Source: Ornithinicoccus hortensis (GTDB lineage Bacteria; Actinomycetota; Actinomycetes; Actinomycetales; Dermatophilaceae). From it: a DNA stretch of 64,000 nucleotides. Shown here one piece after another: positions 1 through 7,418 of the stretch; positions within the stretch are counted from its first letter, which is position 1, and every line of letters begins with the position of its first letter. The position numbers and the translations under genes were made by a program. A model generated the notes under the pieces. That model had not been told where the DNA came from, ran no database searches, and saw only the letters and a program-made list of their open reading frames with translations. The DNA is taken from contig NZ_VFOP01000001.1 of NCBI RefSeq assembly GCF_006716185.1, positions 1,798,001 to 1,862,000 of the forward strand, given 5' to 3'.

Positions 1-819
1 GTGCCAGCAGTTCTCGGGGACGGCATCGACGATGTCCTGTACGCGCAGGTCGACGGGGAAGCCGAAGGAGAACCCGACCCCGGCCTTGCGGCACGCGGCG
101 GCGAACGCGTGCGTGGCACCGGCGGAGTCGGACCGGGCCAGCACCCGCGGGCCCTCGGCATCACCCGGACGGGGTCGGGCGTGCTCGGGCAGCGCGGCCA
201 GCGCCATGTCCAGCACCGCGATGTGGTCGGCGGCGGTGTTGGACCCGGCGTTGCCCTTGCGCAACAACCCGGCCAGCGCCTCCCCGCCGGCGATCTGTGG
301 GCGGTCCAGGAAGGCCAGCAGCGGATGGAAGCCGAAGGTGCGCTTCCAGGTCGCGGCCGCGTTCTCCTTCTCCGAGTGCGCGATGGTGATCGTGGCGTCG
401 AAGTCGATCGCCAGCTCCTGGGAAAGGTCCGGCCCCGCCCCGGCCGCCCACGCCCGCTCCCGCGCGAGCGACCGTGCCGCCCGCACCGCGCCCAGGTGGT
501 CGGCATCGACCCGGTCCAGGACCCGCCACGCGGTCGGCATGGAGGCCACCGGCCCGAAGATCCCTTCCCGGTCGCCCAGCACCTCGATCCCGGTGATCGC
601 ATCCGCCCCGTCGGCCACGGCGACCGCGACATCGGTCAGCACCCGGCCCGGGGCATGGATCCACGGCCCACGGTAGGTGTCGGCCAACGCCCCGTCCAGG
701 GCCTCGACCAGGCCGGTGTCCTCGGCCACCTCCCGCAACATCCCCAGCCCGGCGTGCGACACGACGCCCTCACCATCGGCGCTGACCTTCACCCGTCGGA
801 CCGACCCGTTACGCTTCAC
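1..819 (-). CDS. IS1380-family transposase, N-terminal 273 residues (runs off window)
   Basis: DDE transposase of the IS1380 type, which would catalyse cut-and-paste movement of the element. The minus-strand frame opens with GTG at 817-819, preceded by an AAGGAG ribosome site at 831-836, and stays open to base 1, so the C-terminus is missing. Recognisable stretches are LAIDFDATITIAHSEK, ATWKRTFGFHPLLAFLDR, VLARSDSAGATHAF and GFSFGFPVDL, all typical of the family; the Asp in DFDATI and the Asp in RSDSAG fit the first two catalytic positions. The overlapping plus-strand frame across the same bases is its shadow. Completeness of the copy cannot be judged here. Confidence 0.85.
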   Translation of the reverse strand, partial: MKRNGSVRRVKVSADGEGVVSHAGLGMLREVAEDTGLVEALDGALADTYRGPWIHAPGRVLTDVAVAVADGADAITGIEVLGDREGIFGPVASMPTAWRVLDRVDADHLGAVRAARSLARERAWAAGAGPDLSQELAIDFDATITIAHSEKENAAATWKRTFGFHPLLAFLDRPQIAGGEALAGLLRKGNAGSNTAADHIAVLDMALAALPEHARPRPGDAEGPRVLARSDSAGATHAFAAACRKAGVGFSFGFPVDLRVQDIVDAVPENCWH

Positions 820-824
820 CTGAG

Positions 825-892
825 AAGTGCTCCTTGAACTGTGACGACGTGAACTCTTGACAAGTCACATCATCCCAGTTCAGGAGCACTTT
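825..892 (-). repeat. Inverted repeat sequestering the transposase ribosome site
   Basis: Arms AAGTGCTCCTTGAACT (825-840) and AGTTCAGGAGCACTT (877-891) are complementary apart from one bulged base. On the minus strand the inner arm contains the AAGGAG ribosome site of the transposase. A transcript entering from flanking DNA would fold the site away. A transcript starting between the arms would not; a TTGTCA-like -35 lies there on the minus strand. This matches the known strategy of IS elements for avoiding activation by outside transcription, but the fold is inferred. Confidence 0.55.
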
Positions 893-942
893 TCACGTCA
901 ACTCAAGGACCGTGCCGCACCACCCACGTGAAACACCGAGGC

Positions 943-948
943 TAGGGT
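943..948 (+). promoter_or_regulatory. Predicted -10 element of the defence operon (leaderless start)
   Basis: TAGGGT lies exactly 7 nt before a GTG at 956, the same arrangement seen at many other genes in this window (for example 40931, 45510 and 52441). It implies transcription beginning at or next to the start codon and favours GTG 956 over the GTGs at 947 and 950. No convincing -35 hexamer is visible at the usual distance. Confidence 0.5.
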
Positions 949-955
949 GGTGCGC

Positions 956-3724
956 GTGGGAGAACTGAAGCGCAAGCTGATCGAGGTCGCCCTCCCGCTG
1001 GAGGCGATCAACAAGGAGTCGGCGAGGGAGAACTACATCTACAGGGGAAACCCATCGTCGGTGCACAAGTGGTGGGCGCAGCGCCCGCTCGCGGCAGCCC
1101 GTGCCGTGCTGTTCGCCCAGCTCGTCGATGACCCGTCCGCGCGGCCGGACGAGTTCCCCACCGAGGAGGACCAGCGCCGCGAGCGCGAGCGCCTCCACGG
1201 ACTGATCGAGCGCCTCGTCAGGTGGGAGAACGTCCGCGACGAGAAACTCCTCGCCGAAGCCCACGCCGAGATCCTCAAGTCCACCGACGGCAACCCGCCG
1301 CCGATCCTCGACCCGTTCGCCGGCGGCGGCACCATCCCGCTCGAAGCGCAGCGCCTCGGCCTCGAAGCCCACGCCTCCGACCTCAACCCGGTCGCGGTAC
1401 TCATCAACAAGGCACTCATCGAGATCCCGCCGAAGTTCCGCGACCAAGCCCCTTCCTATCCTGACCTCGCCGACTCCGAGATCCGCGACTGGAAGGGCGC
1501 TGAAGGGCTCGCAGCCGATGTCCGCGCTTACGGCGGCTGGATGCGTGACGAAGCCGAGAAGTGGACCGGTCATCTCTACCCGAAGGCAACTCTCGACGAT
1601 GGCACCCAAGCGAACGTCATCGCTTGGATCTGGGCTCGTACCGTGACCTGCCCCAACCCTGCCTGCGGCATCGAAATGCCACTGGTCCGCTCCTGGTGGC
1701 TGGGCAAGAAGAGGGGCAAGGAGGCGTACGTCGTCCCCACCGTCGTGGGTGATCCGGACCACCCCTCGGGCCAGCGAGTGCAGTTCGACATCGGGCACGA
1801 CAAGGCTGGTTCACCGACCAAGGAGACCGACGGCACCGTCGGCCGAAATGGTGCCTTCTGCATCGCCTGCGAGACCGCGGTCGACTTGAAGTACGTCCGA
1901 GCTGAGGGTCGCGACGGGCGTACGGGGCAAACACTGATGGCCGTGGTCGCCGAAGGCAACCGCTCCCGCGCATATGTGGCGCCAGATCAGGTCCACTCTT
2001 TGGCAGCAGATGTACCCCGTCCGGATGACCTTCCTGACCCTTCGATCCCGGATCAGGCGCTTGGCTTCCGGGTGCAGGCGTACGGCATGACGAAGTGGGT
2101 AAATCTCTTCACCAACCGCCAACTGGTGGCGCTGACCACCTTCAGCGACCTGGTCTCCGAGGCCAGGGAGAAGGTTCGCGCCGACGGCGGCACGCCGGAG
2201 TACGCCGACGCCGTCGCGACTTACCTCGCATTTTCTGTCAGCAAGCTGGCTGACTATGGGAACTCGCTTGCGGTTTGGTATCCGAAGGAGGATCGCCCGA
2301 AGAATCTGTTTGCCCGACAGTCCATCCCGATGGTGTGGGACTTCCCCGAAGTCAACCCGCTGTGTGACATAGGGGGAAGCTGGTCACGTTGCGTGCAGGT
2401 GGTCAGCCAGGGCTTCGCGGAGCTCGTACCGGCGACGAGTGGCGTTGCGCAACAGGCAGATGCCTCGGCGCGGTCGTACTTGGGGGCAGTCGTGAATACA
2501 GACCCTCCGTACTACGACAACATTGGCTACTCGGACCTGTCCGACTTCTTTTATGTCTGGTTGCGCCGTGCCCTCCGGAAACAGTATCCAGACCTACTCT
2601 CGACGATGCTCGTGCCCAAGGCAGAAGAGCTCGTGGCAAACCAGTATCGACATGGTGGAAAATCTGCGGCCAATGGCTTCTTCGAGTCGGGATTCAGACG
2701 CGTGTTTGCGAAGGTGCGTGAGAGTGCCGCAACTCACGCACCTATGGTCGTGTGGTACGCCTTCAAACAGAGTGAGAAGTCAGACGCTGGAGAGACCTCA
2801 TCCGGGTGGGAGACCCTGCTCGAAGGTATGATCCGCTCAAATTGGGAGATCACTTCAACGTGGCCAGTTCGAAGCGAGCGTTCCAGTCGAGCGGTCGGGT
2901 TGGGCACGAACGCGCTGGCGTCATCGATCGTCCTCTCGCTCCGTCCGCGCGCAGAAGATGCGCGGACCACTGACAGGCGTGGCTTCATCGCAACGCTTGA
3001 GGCGGAGTTGCCTGACGCTCTCCGCAAGCTTCAGCAGGGCCTGATCGCGCCTGTTGACCTGCCCCAGGCCGCCATCGGTCCCGGCATGGCGGTGTTCAGT
3101 CGCTACAGCGCGGTCCTTGAACCGGACGGCACGAAGATGACTGTGCGGGCTGCCTTGTCCAGGATCAACGAGATCCTCGATCAGGTTCTAAATGAACAGG
3201 AAGGCGACTTCCACGCGACGACCAGGTTCGCTCTGGCGTGGTACCGGCAGCACGGGTACGCGGTGGGCGATTTCGGCGACGCCAACACTCTCGCGAACGC
3301 TCGCAACACGAGCGTGGATGCGATGGCCCGCGCGGGCGTGCTGACCTCCGCTGCGGGCAAGGTGCAGTTGATTCGTCCCGAGGACATGCCGGCCGACTAT
3401 GACGTGCTGGCCGACGAGTCGACCAGCGGCTGGGAGGTCCTGCACCACCTGATCCGCCTTCTGAACACCGGTGGCGTCCAGGCAGCGGGATCATTCCTTG
3501 CGACCGCACTCAGCCGTCCGGAGGGGGACATCGAGGCCGACCTCATCAAGGAACTTGCCCACCTCGTCTTCCGCGTCAGTGAAAAGAACGGCTGGACCAA
3601 GGAAGCCCTCGACTGCAATACCGTCGTCACCAGCTGGCCCGAGATCCTCGACGCCTCCCGCGAGGTCGGCAAGGCCACCAGTGAGCAGGGCGAGATCGAC
3701 TTCGACGAGGTCACCGAGTCATGA
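956..3724 (+). CDS. DUF1156 adenine-specific DNA methyltransferase with Zn-binding Cys pairs (defence operon gene 1)
   Basis: About 922 residues from GTG 956; a start at 947 would add three. Predicted N6-adenine DNA methyltransferase (COG1743/DUF1156 type) that would mark self DNA. The N-terminus has the family's LIEVALPLEAIN and KWWAQRPLAAAR blocks. The AdoMet-binding motif DPFAGGG is near residues 119-125, and the catalytic DPPY near 516-519 is followed by YDNIGYSDLSDFFYVWLR. Cys pairs near 232/237 and 302/305 form a split zinc ribbon. The stop overlaps the next gene (ATGA). The middle of the gene, about 2200-2950, is much lower in GC than its ends. The family is known from defence islands next to DUF499 ATPases. 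Confidence 0.9.
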   Translation: MGELKRKLIEVALPLEAINKESARENYIYRGNPSSVHKWWAQRPLAAARAVLFAQLVDDPSARPDEFPTEEDQRRERERLHGLIERLVRWENVRDEKLLAEAHAEILKSTDGNPPPILDPFAGGGTIPLEAQRLGLEAHASDLNPVAVLINKALIEIPPKFRDQAPSYPDLADSEIRDWKGAEGLAADVRAYGGWMRDEAEKWTGHLYPKATLDDGTQANVIAWIWARTVTCPNPACGIEMPLVRSWWLGKKRGKEAYVVPTVVGDPDHPSGQRVQFDIGHDKAGSPTKETDGTVGRNGAFCIACETAVDLKYVRAEGRDGRTGQTLMAVVAEGNRSRAYVAPDQVHSLAADVPRPDDLPDPSIPDQALGFRVQAYGMTKWVNLFTNRQLVALTTFSDLVSEAREKVRADGGTPEYADAVATYLAFSVSKLADYGNSLAVWYPKEDRPKNLFARQSIPMVWDFPEVNPLCDIGGSWSRCVQVVSQGFAELVPATSGVAQQADASARSYLGAVVNTDPPYYDNIGYSDLSDFFYVWLRRALRKQYPDLLSTMLVPKAEELVANQYRHGGKSAANGFFESGFRRVFAKVRESAATHAPMVVWYAFKQSEKSDAGETSSGWETLLEGMIRSNWEITSTWPVRSERSSRAVGLGTNALASSIVLSLRPRAEDARTTDRRGFIATLEAELPDALRKLQQGLIAPVDLPQAAIGPGMAVFSRYSAVLEPDGTKMTVRAALSRINEILDQVLNEQEGDFHATTRFALAWYRQHGYAVGDFGDANTLANARNTSVDAMARAGVLTSAAGKVQLIRPEDMPADYDVLADESTSGWEVLHHLIRLLNTGGVQAAGSFLATALSRPEGDIEADLIKELAHLVFRVSEKNGWTKEALDCNTVVTSWPEILDASREVGKATSEQGEIDFDEVTES

Positions 3725-5559
3725 TCGCGGCAGCCGTCGAGAGCGAGTGGACGCGCGACTATGCGGCGTTCATGCGTTGTGACGCCGGTGACGAATGGCT
3801 GCCTCGGGCTGCGGAGCAGGTGGGGAAGTGGCTCCGGGAGAAGGGGTTCGGCGATGTTGACCTGAACACCGATCAAGACCTCGTCGCGAAGGGTGCTCGC
3901 CTCGCTATTCGCGCAATCCGCGACGACGCCGCGCAGGACTTCCGGATCCGGATGGTCGAGGAGAACGACGGCGGGACGTGGGCCACTGACCTCGTCGCCC
4001 ACGACGCGCCCGGCGAGTCTGACTGGGTCCACGTCACGGTCGCGAACAAGGAGGGCAACTACGCGAGCGTTCCGCGCGTGGCGAAGTACCTGATGGGTGC
4101 GCTACCGCTCGGCGACGGCAAGCTCGAACTGCGCGAAGAACCGGTCGTTCACCACACTGCGGACCTCGATCTCCTTGTCGAGCTGCTAGCCGACCGAGAG
4201 CGCCACGGGCTCGTCCTGGTGGCCGGCACGACAGCCGCTGACGGGATCCCGTTCGACAAGTTCCGGGAAGCTGTTGGCGACTGGACCCGTGACGTAGCGG
4301 GGTTGGCTCAGGTCGTCGTGCTCGATCCCATCGCAACCCAGGAGTTCGCAAACCGGGTGGGGGAGCGGTTCAAGGCCCCTGCTTGGACCATTCGCACCTA
4401 TCAGCCCGGTGTCGACTTCGACGACCCGGCGAGTTCGAGGCACCACCGGATGATGGGCACGGCGCGGTTGGCCAATCAGAAGCCGGGCCGCACCCGACAC
4501 CTCCTTGGCGAGATCGCGCGTAATCATGCCGCCAAGCGTGGACTGCCGGTGGAGGTCCAGCGGGTCCGGCGCCGGTTCGAGCGACACGAGAATCGCCGGC
4601 TCGTCCAGACGCTGGGCCAACCCGAACTCGAGCTGGGGCTTGAGACCAAGGAAGCACCTCAGCTCCCGCTGAAGGTCGAGAAGCGGTCGGCGGCGAAGGC
4701 CGGTAGGGAACGGCTTGGCCGAGCAAAGGAGCAGCTTGCGGAAATCGCGCTGGTCAAGCGCATGCTCAAGCTCGAGGAGATCACAGAGGCGAGCCTTCGG
4801 GGCATCGCCGACCGAATTGCGCGCGTCGGTTCTCACCAGCAGGCTATGCAGCAGTTCCAAGACCGGGTGGACCAGCTGCAGGTGCGCGTCGAGAGGCTGG
4901 AAGACGAGGGTGTAGACCTTCGCGAGGCGCTCGACACCGCGCAGCTCGAGGCCGAGGACGCCAAGCTGGACCTCGACAAACGGGATGGACGTATCAGGTG
5001 GCTCGAGTCGCGACTGCGAGATGCGGGTGACTACGAGGCTGGCTATGCAGAGGTGCCAGACGAGTACAGGGTCGAGCGTCCCGACAGCTTCGAGGACCTC
5101 ATCAAGCAGATCGAAGACCTTGACGGCGTCGAATTCACGGGCGCGATGGACGACGTGGACAAGCTCAATGCCATCGACACCAACGAGGCTGCACTGCGTA
5201 CGGCCTGGGAGGCGGTGCTGACGCTTGCGGACTACGTCAAAGCGCGTGCAGCCGGGGACTGCGACAACGGGCTCGATCACTACATCAAACACACGCCGAC
5301 CGGATACCGCACGATTTCGCCGGGAAAATGGGCCCACACCGAGACTGCCCAAACCATGAAGGGCTGGGGCGGCGAGCGCATCTTCCCCGTGCCTGCCTCC
5401 GTAGACGTAGCGGAGCGTGCTGAGATGAAGGCTCACTTCAGGCTCGCCCAGATCGGGATGGAGTCGCCCCGCATGTACATCCTCGACTGCCACCCGAAGC
5501 AGCCGATGGTCTACGTCGGCTACATCGGCACGCACCTGACCAACACGAAGACCAACTGA
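3721..5559 (+). CDS. Unrecognised coiled-coil protein of the defence operon (gene 2)
   Basis: 612 residues, starting at ATG 3721, which overlaps the methylase stop by 4 nt, so the two are probably translationally coupled. I do not recognise the family. Residues 1 to about 250 look globular and mixed alpha/beta (blocks DWVHVTVANKEGNYASVP and QVVVLDPIATQEF). A basic, Arg-rich segment lies near 255-300 and a long heptad-rich coiled coil at roughly 330-440. A compact C-terminal domain near 500-612 ends with MYILDCHPKQPMVYVGYIG. No Walker, helicase, PLD or clear nuclease motif is visible. It occupies the slot where related loci carry other partners, so it may be a scaffold or sensor (inference). 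Confidence 0.75.
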   Translation: MIAAAVESEWTRDYAAFMRCDAGDEWLPRAAEQVGKWLREKGFGDVDLNTDQDLVAKGARLAIRAIRDDAAQDFRIRMVEENDGGTWATDLVAHDAPGESDWVHVTVANKEGNYASVPRVAKYLMGALPLGDGKLELREEPVVHHTADLDLLVELLADRERHGLVLVAGTTAADGIPFDKFREAVGDWTRDVAGLAQVVVLDPIATQEFANRVGERFKAPAWTIRTYQPGVDFDDPASSRHHRMMGTARLANQKPGRTRHLLGEIARNHAAKRGLPVEVQRVRRRFERHENRRLVQTLGQPELELGLETKEAPQLPLKVEKRSAAKAGRERLGRAKEQLAEIALVKRMLKLEEITEASLRGIADRIARVGSHQQAMQQFQDRVDQLQVRVERLEDEGVDLREALDTAQLEAEDAKLDLDKRDGRIRWLESRLRDAGDYEAGYAEVPDEYRVERPDSFEDLIKQIEDLDGVEFTGAMDDVDKLNAIDTNEAALRTAWEAVLTLADYVKARAAGDCDNGLDHYIKHTPTGYRTISPGKWAHTETAQTMKGWGGERIFPVPASVDVAERAEMKAHFRLAQIGMESPRMYILDCHPKQPMVYVGYIGTHLTNTKTN

Positions 5560-5569
5560 GGGGGAGCGG

Positions 5570-7417
5570 ATGGGCTTCCAGACACCGCAGCACGGCTTGG
5601 GCAGCTATCTGGAGTGGACCACGTCTGGGAAGATCCAACTGCCGGACTTCCAGCGCGGCTACAAGTGGGAGGACGAGCGGATTCGGCAGCTCCTCGTCAC
5701 CATCCTCCGCGGCCACCCGATGGGCGTGGTCATGCTGCTGGACACCGGTAGCAACGAGGTGCGCTTCAAGCCGCGCCCCATCGAGGGCGTCGATGCAACC
5801 GCCTGCGATCCGCCCGAGCACCTGCTGCTGGATGGCCAACAGCGGCTGACATCACTGACTCAGTCACTGACGGGTGACGGAGTTGTCGACACGAAGGACA
5901 GCCGCGGAAAGCTGATGCGGCGGCGCTACTTCGTCCACATGGCCATGGCCCTGGACGGCGAGGATCGGCTCGACGAGGCCGTGATCTCTGTTCCCGCTGA
6001 CGGCAGGATCAAGGAGAACTTCGACCGCGACATCGTGCTCGACCTCTCTACGCCCGAGCTGCAGCGGAAGAACGGTTACTTCCCCTTGTCATTGCTCTAC
6101 AACAGCTCCTCGGCGACCGAGTGGCTCTTCGACGTGGAGGACCGCGACCTCGGCCGGGACTTCCACTCCAAGATCGTGGCCGAGGCCGGAAAGTACTCGA
6201 TCCCCGCCATCCAGCTCGACAAGCGGACCAGCAAGGCGGCCGTTGCGACCGTCTTCGAGAAGGTCAACACCGGCGGCCTCCCGCTGAACGTGTTCGAACT
6301 CCTCACCGCCACTTTTGCCGGAGACAAGGCCTACTACGACGAGCACGGCACAGACTTTCGGCTCAACGACGACTGGCTGGAGACGCAGCAGAAGTTCTCG
6401 TCGCACCCCGTCCTGGCCGGCCTGGAAAACACCGACTTCCTGCAGGCCGTCACCCTCCTCGCTACGCGCAAGCGCAATCTGGCCGACACCAGCGCCAGGC
6501 CGACCGCGGTGTCGGCGAAGCGCGAGGATGTCCTCAAGCTGGACCTCAGCGACTACCTGGAGTGGGTCAGCCCGCTGCGGGAGGCCTTCATCTGGGCAGC
6601 GAGTTTCATGGCCGACCGGCACATCTTCGACACCAAGTTCTTGCCGTATCCGAAGCAGTTGGTGCCGCTCGCGGCGATCAAGGTCGTGATGGGAGCCGAT
6701 GCCGACCTGATTGGCGTTCGCGACCGCATCGTCCAGTGGTTCTGGTGTGGGATCCTCGGCGAGCTCTATGGCGGCGCCATCGAAACCCGGTTCGTGCGTG
6801 ACCTGCAGCAGGTGCCCGCCTGGGCACGGGGCGAGGAAGGCGCTGCCACGCCGAACACCGTCCAGGACGCGACGTTCGTTGAGTCGCGGCTCCACTCGCT
6901 GCGGACTCGGAACGCAGCCGCGTACAAGGGAATCTATGCACTGCTCCTCGCCAACGAGGCGCGTGACTGGATGGAGGACAAGCAGCTCGACAAGGTGCAG
7001 TACGTCGATCTGGATCTCGACATCCACCACATCTTCCCGAAGAAGTGGTGCAACGACGGACAGATCGACGACGAGCACCGCGAGTCCATCATCAACAAGA
7101 CCGCCATCAGCGCCCGCACCAACCGGGTGATCGGCGGTGCAGCCCCATCGGGATACCTGAGGGTCATCGAGGACAAGGCGCAGATCTCAGCAGACAAGCT
7201 GGACGCGCTTCTCGAGTCGCACCTAGTACCCAGCGATCTGCTCCGTGCAGACGACTTCGACGGCTACTTCGCAGAGCGAAGAGAGCGGTTGTGCAGGCTG
7301 GTGGAGAAGGCAATGGGCAAGGCGGTTCCCCGCGACCTCGACAGAGGTGAAGCGTCGGAGGCGTCCGACAGCTTCGATACGGCCGAGGTCTCGGAGATGA
7401 TCGAGGAGCAGGATTGA
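5570..7417 (+). CDS. DUF262/DUF1524 (GmrSD-like) HNH nuclease of the defence operon (gene 3)
   Basis: 615 residues, starting 10 nt after gene 2 with a strong GGGGGAG ribosome site. The N-terminal DUF262 (ParB/Srx-like) domain shows LPDFQRGYKWEDERI near residue 23 and the nucleotide-binding DGQQRLTSL at about 88-96. The C-terminal DUF1524 HNH domain shows DIHHIFPKKW, with the His pair at 486-487, followed by NKTAISARTNR. This is the domain order of GmrSD type IV restriction enzymes, where DUF262 uses NTP and the HNH domain cuts DNA. Here it is the obvious nuclease candidate of the operon. Whether it targets modified or unmodified DNA cannot be seen. Confidence 0.88.
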   Translation: MGFQTPQHGLGSYLEWTTSGKIQLPDFQRGYKWEDERIRQLLVTILRGHPMGVVMLLDTGSNEVRFKPRPIEGVDATACDPPEHLLLDGQQRLTSLTQSLTGDGVVDTKDSRGKLMRRRYFVHMAMALDGEDRLDEAVISVPADGRIKENFDRDIVLDLSTPELQRKNGYFPLSLLYNSSSATEWLFDVEDRDLGRDFHSKIVAEAGKYSIPAIQLDKRTSKAAVATVFEKVNTGGLPLNVFELLTATFAGDKAYYDEHGTDFRLNDDWLETQQKFSSHPVLAGLENTDFLQAVTLLATRKRNLADTSARPTAVSAKREDVLKLDLSDYLEWVSPLREAFIWAASFMADRHIFDTKFLPYPKQLVPLAAIKVVMGADADLIGVRDRIVQWFWCGILGELYGGAIETRFVRDLQQVPAWARGEEGAATPNTVQDATFVESRLHSLRTRNAAAYKGIYALLLANEARDWMEDKQLDKVQYVDLDLDIHHIFPKKWCNDGQIDDEHRESIINKTAISARTNRVIGGAAPSGYLRVIEDKAQISADKLDALLESHLVPSDLLRADDFDGYFAERRERLCRLVEKAMGKAVPRDLDRGEASEASDSFDTAEVSEMIEEQD

Positions 7418-7418
7418 C

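Larger units (their letters stand above)
1..905 (-). mobile_element. IS1380-type insertion sequence, partial (one end only)
   Basis: This is the 5' end of an insertion sequence whose remainder lies beyond the left window edge. It contains a transposase reading frame on the minus strand that is open to base 1, and a terminal region with an imperfect inverted repeat at 825-892. The outer boundary is not exact: I place it between the repeat and the methylase promoter at 943, because the sequence just outside (892-942) contains no coding. No target duplication can be tested with only one end visible. Confidence 0.7.

Noticed and set aside
1-837. 278-codon plus-strand frame at the window start
   Set aside because: The minus strand of the same bases encodes a recognisable IS1380 transposase; the plus frame is low-complexity Arg/Gly/Pro typical of a GC-rich shadow.
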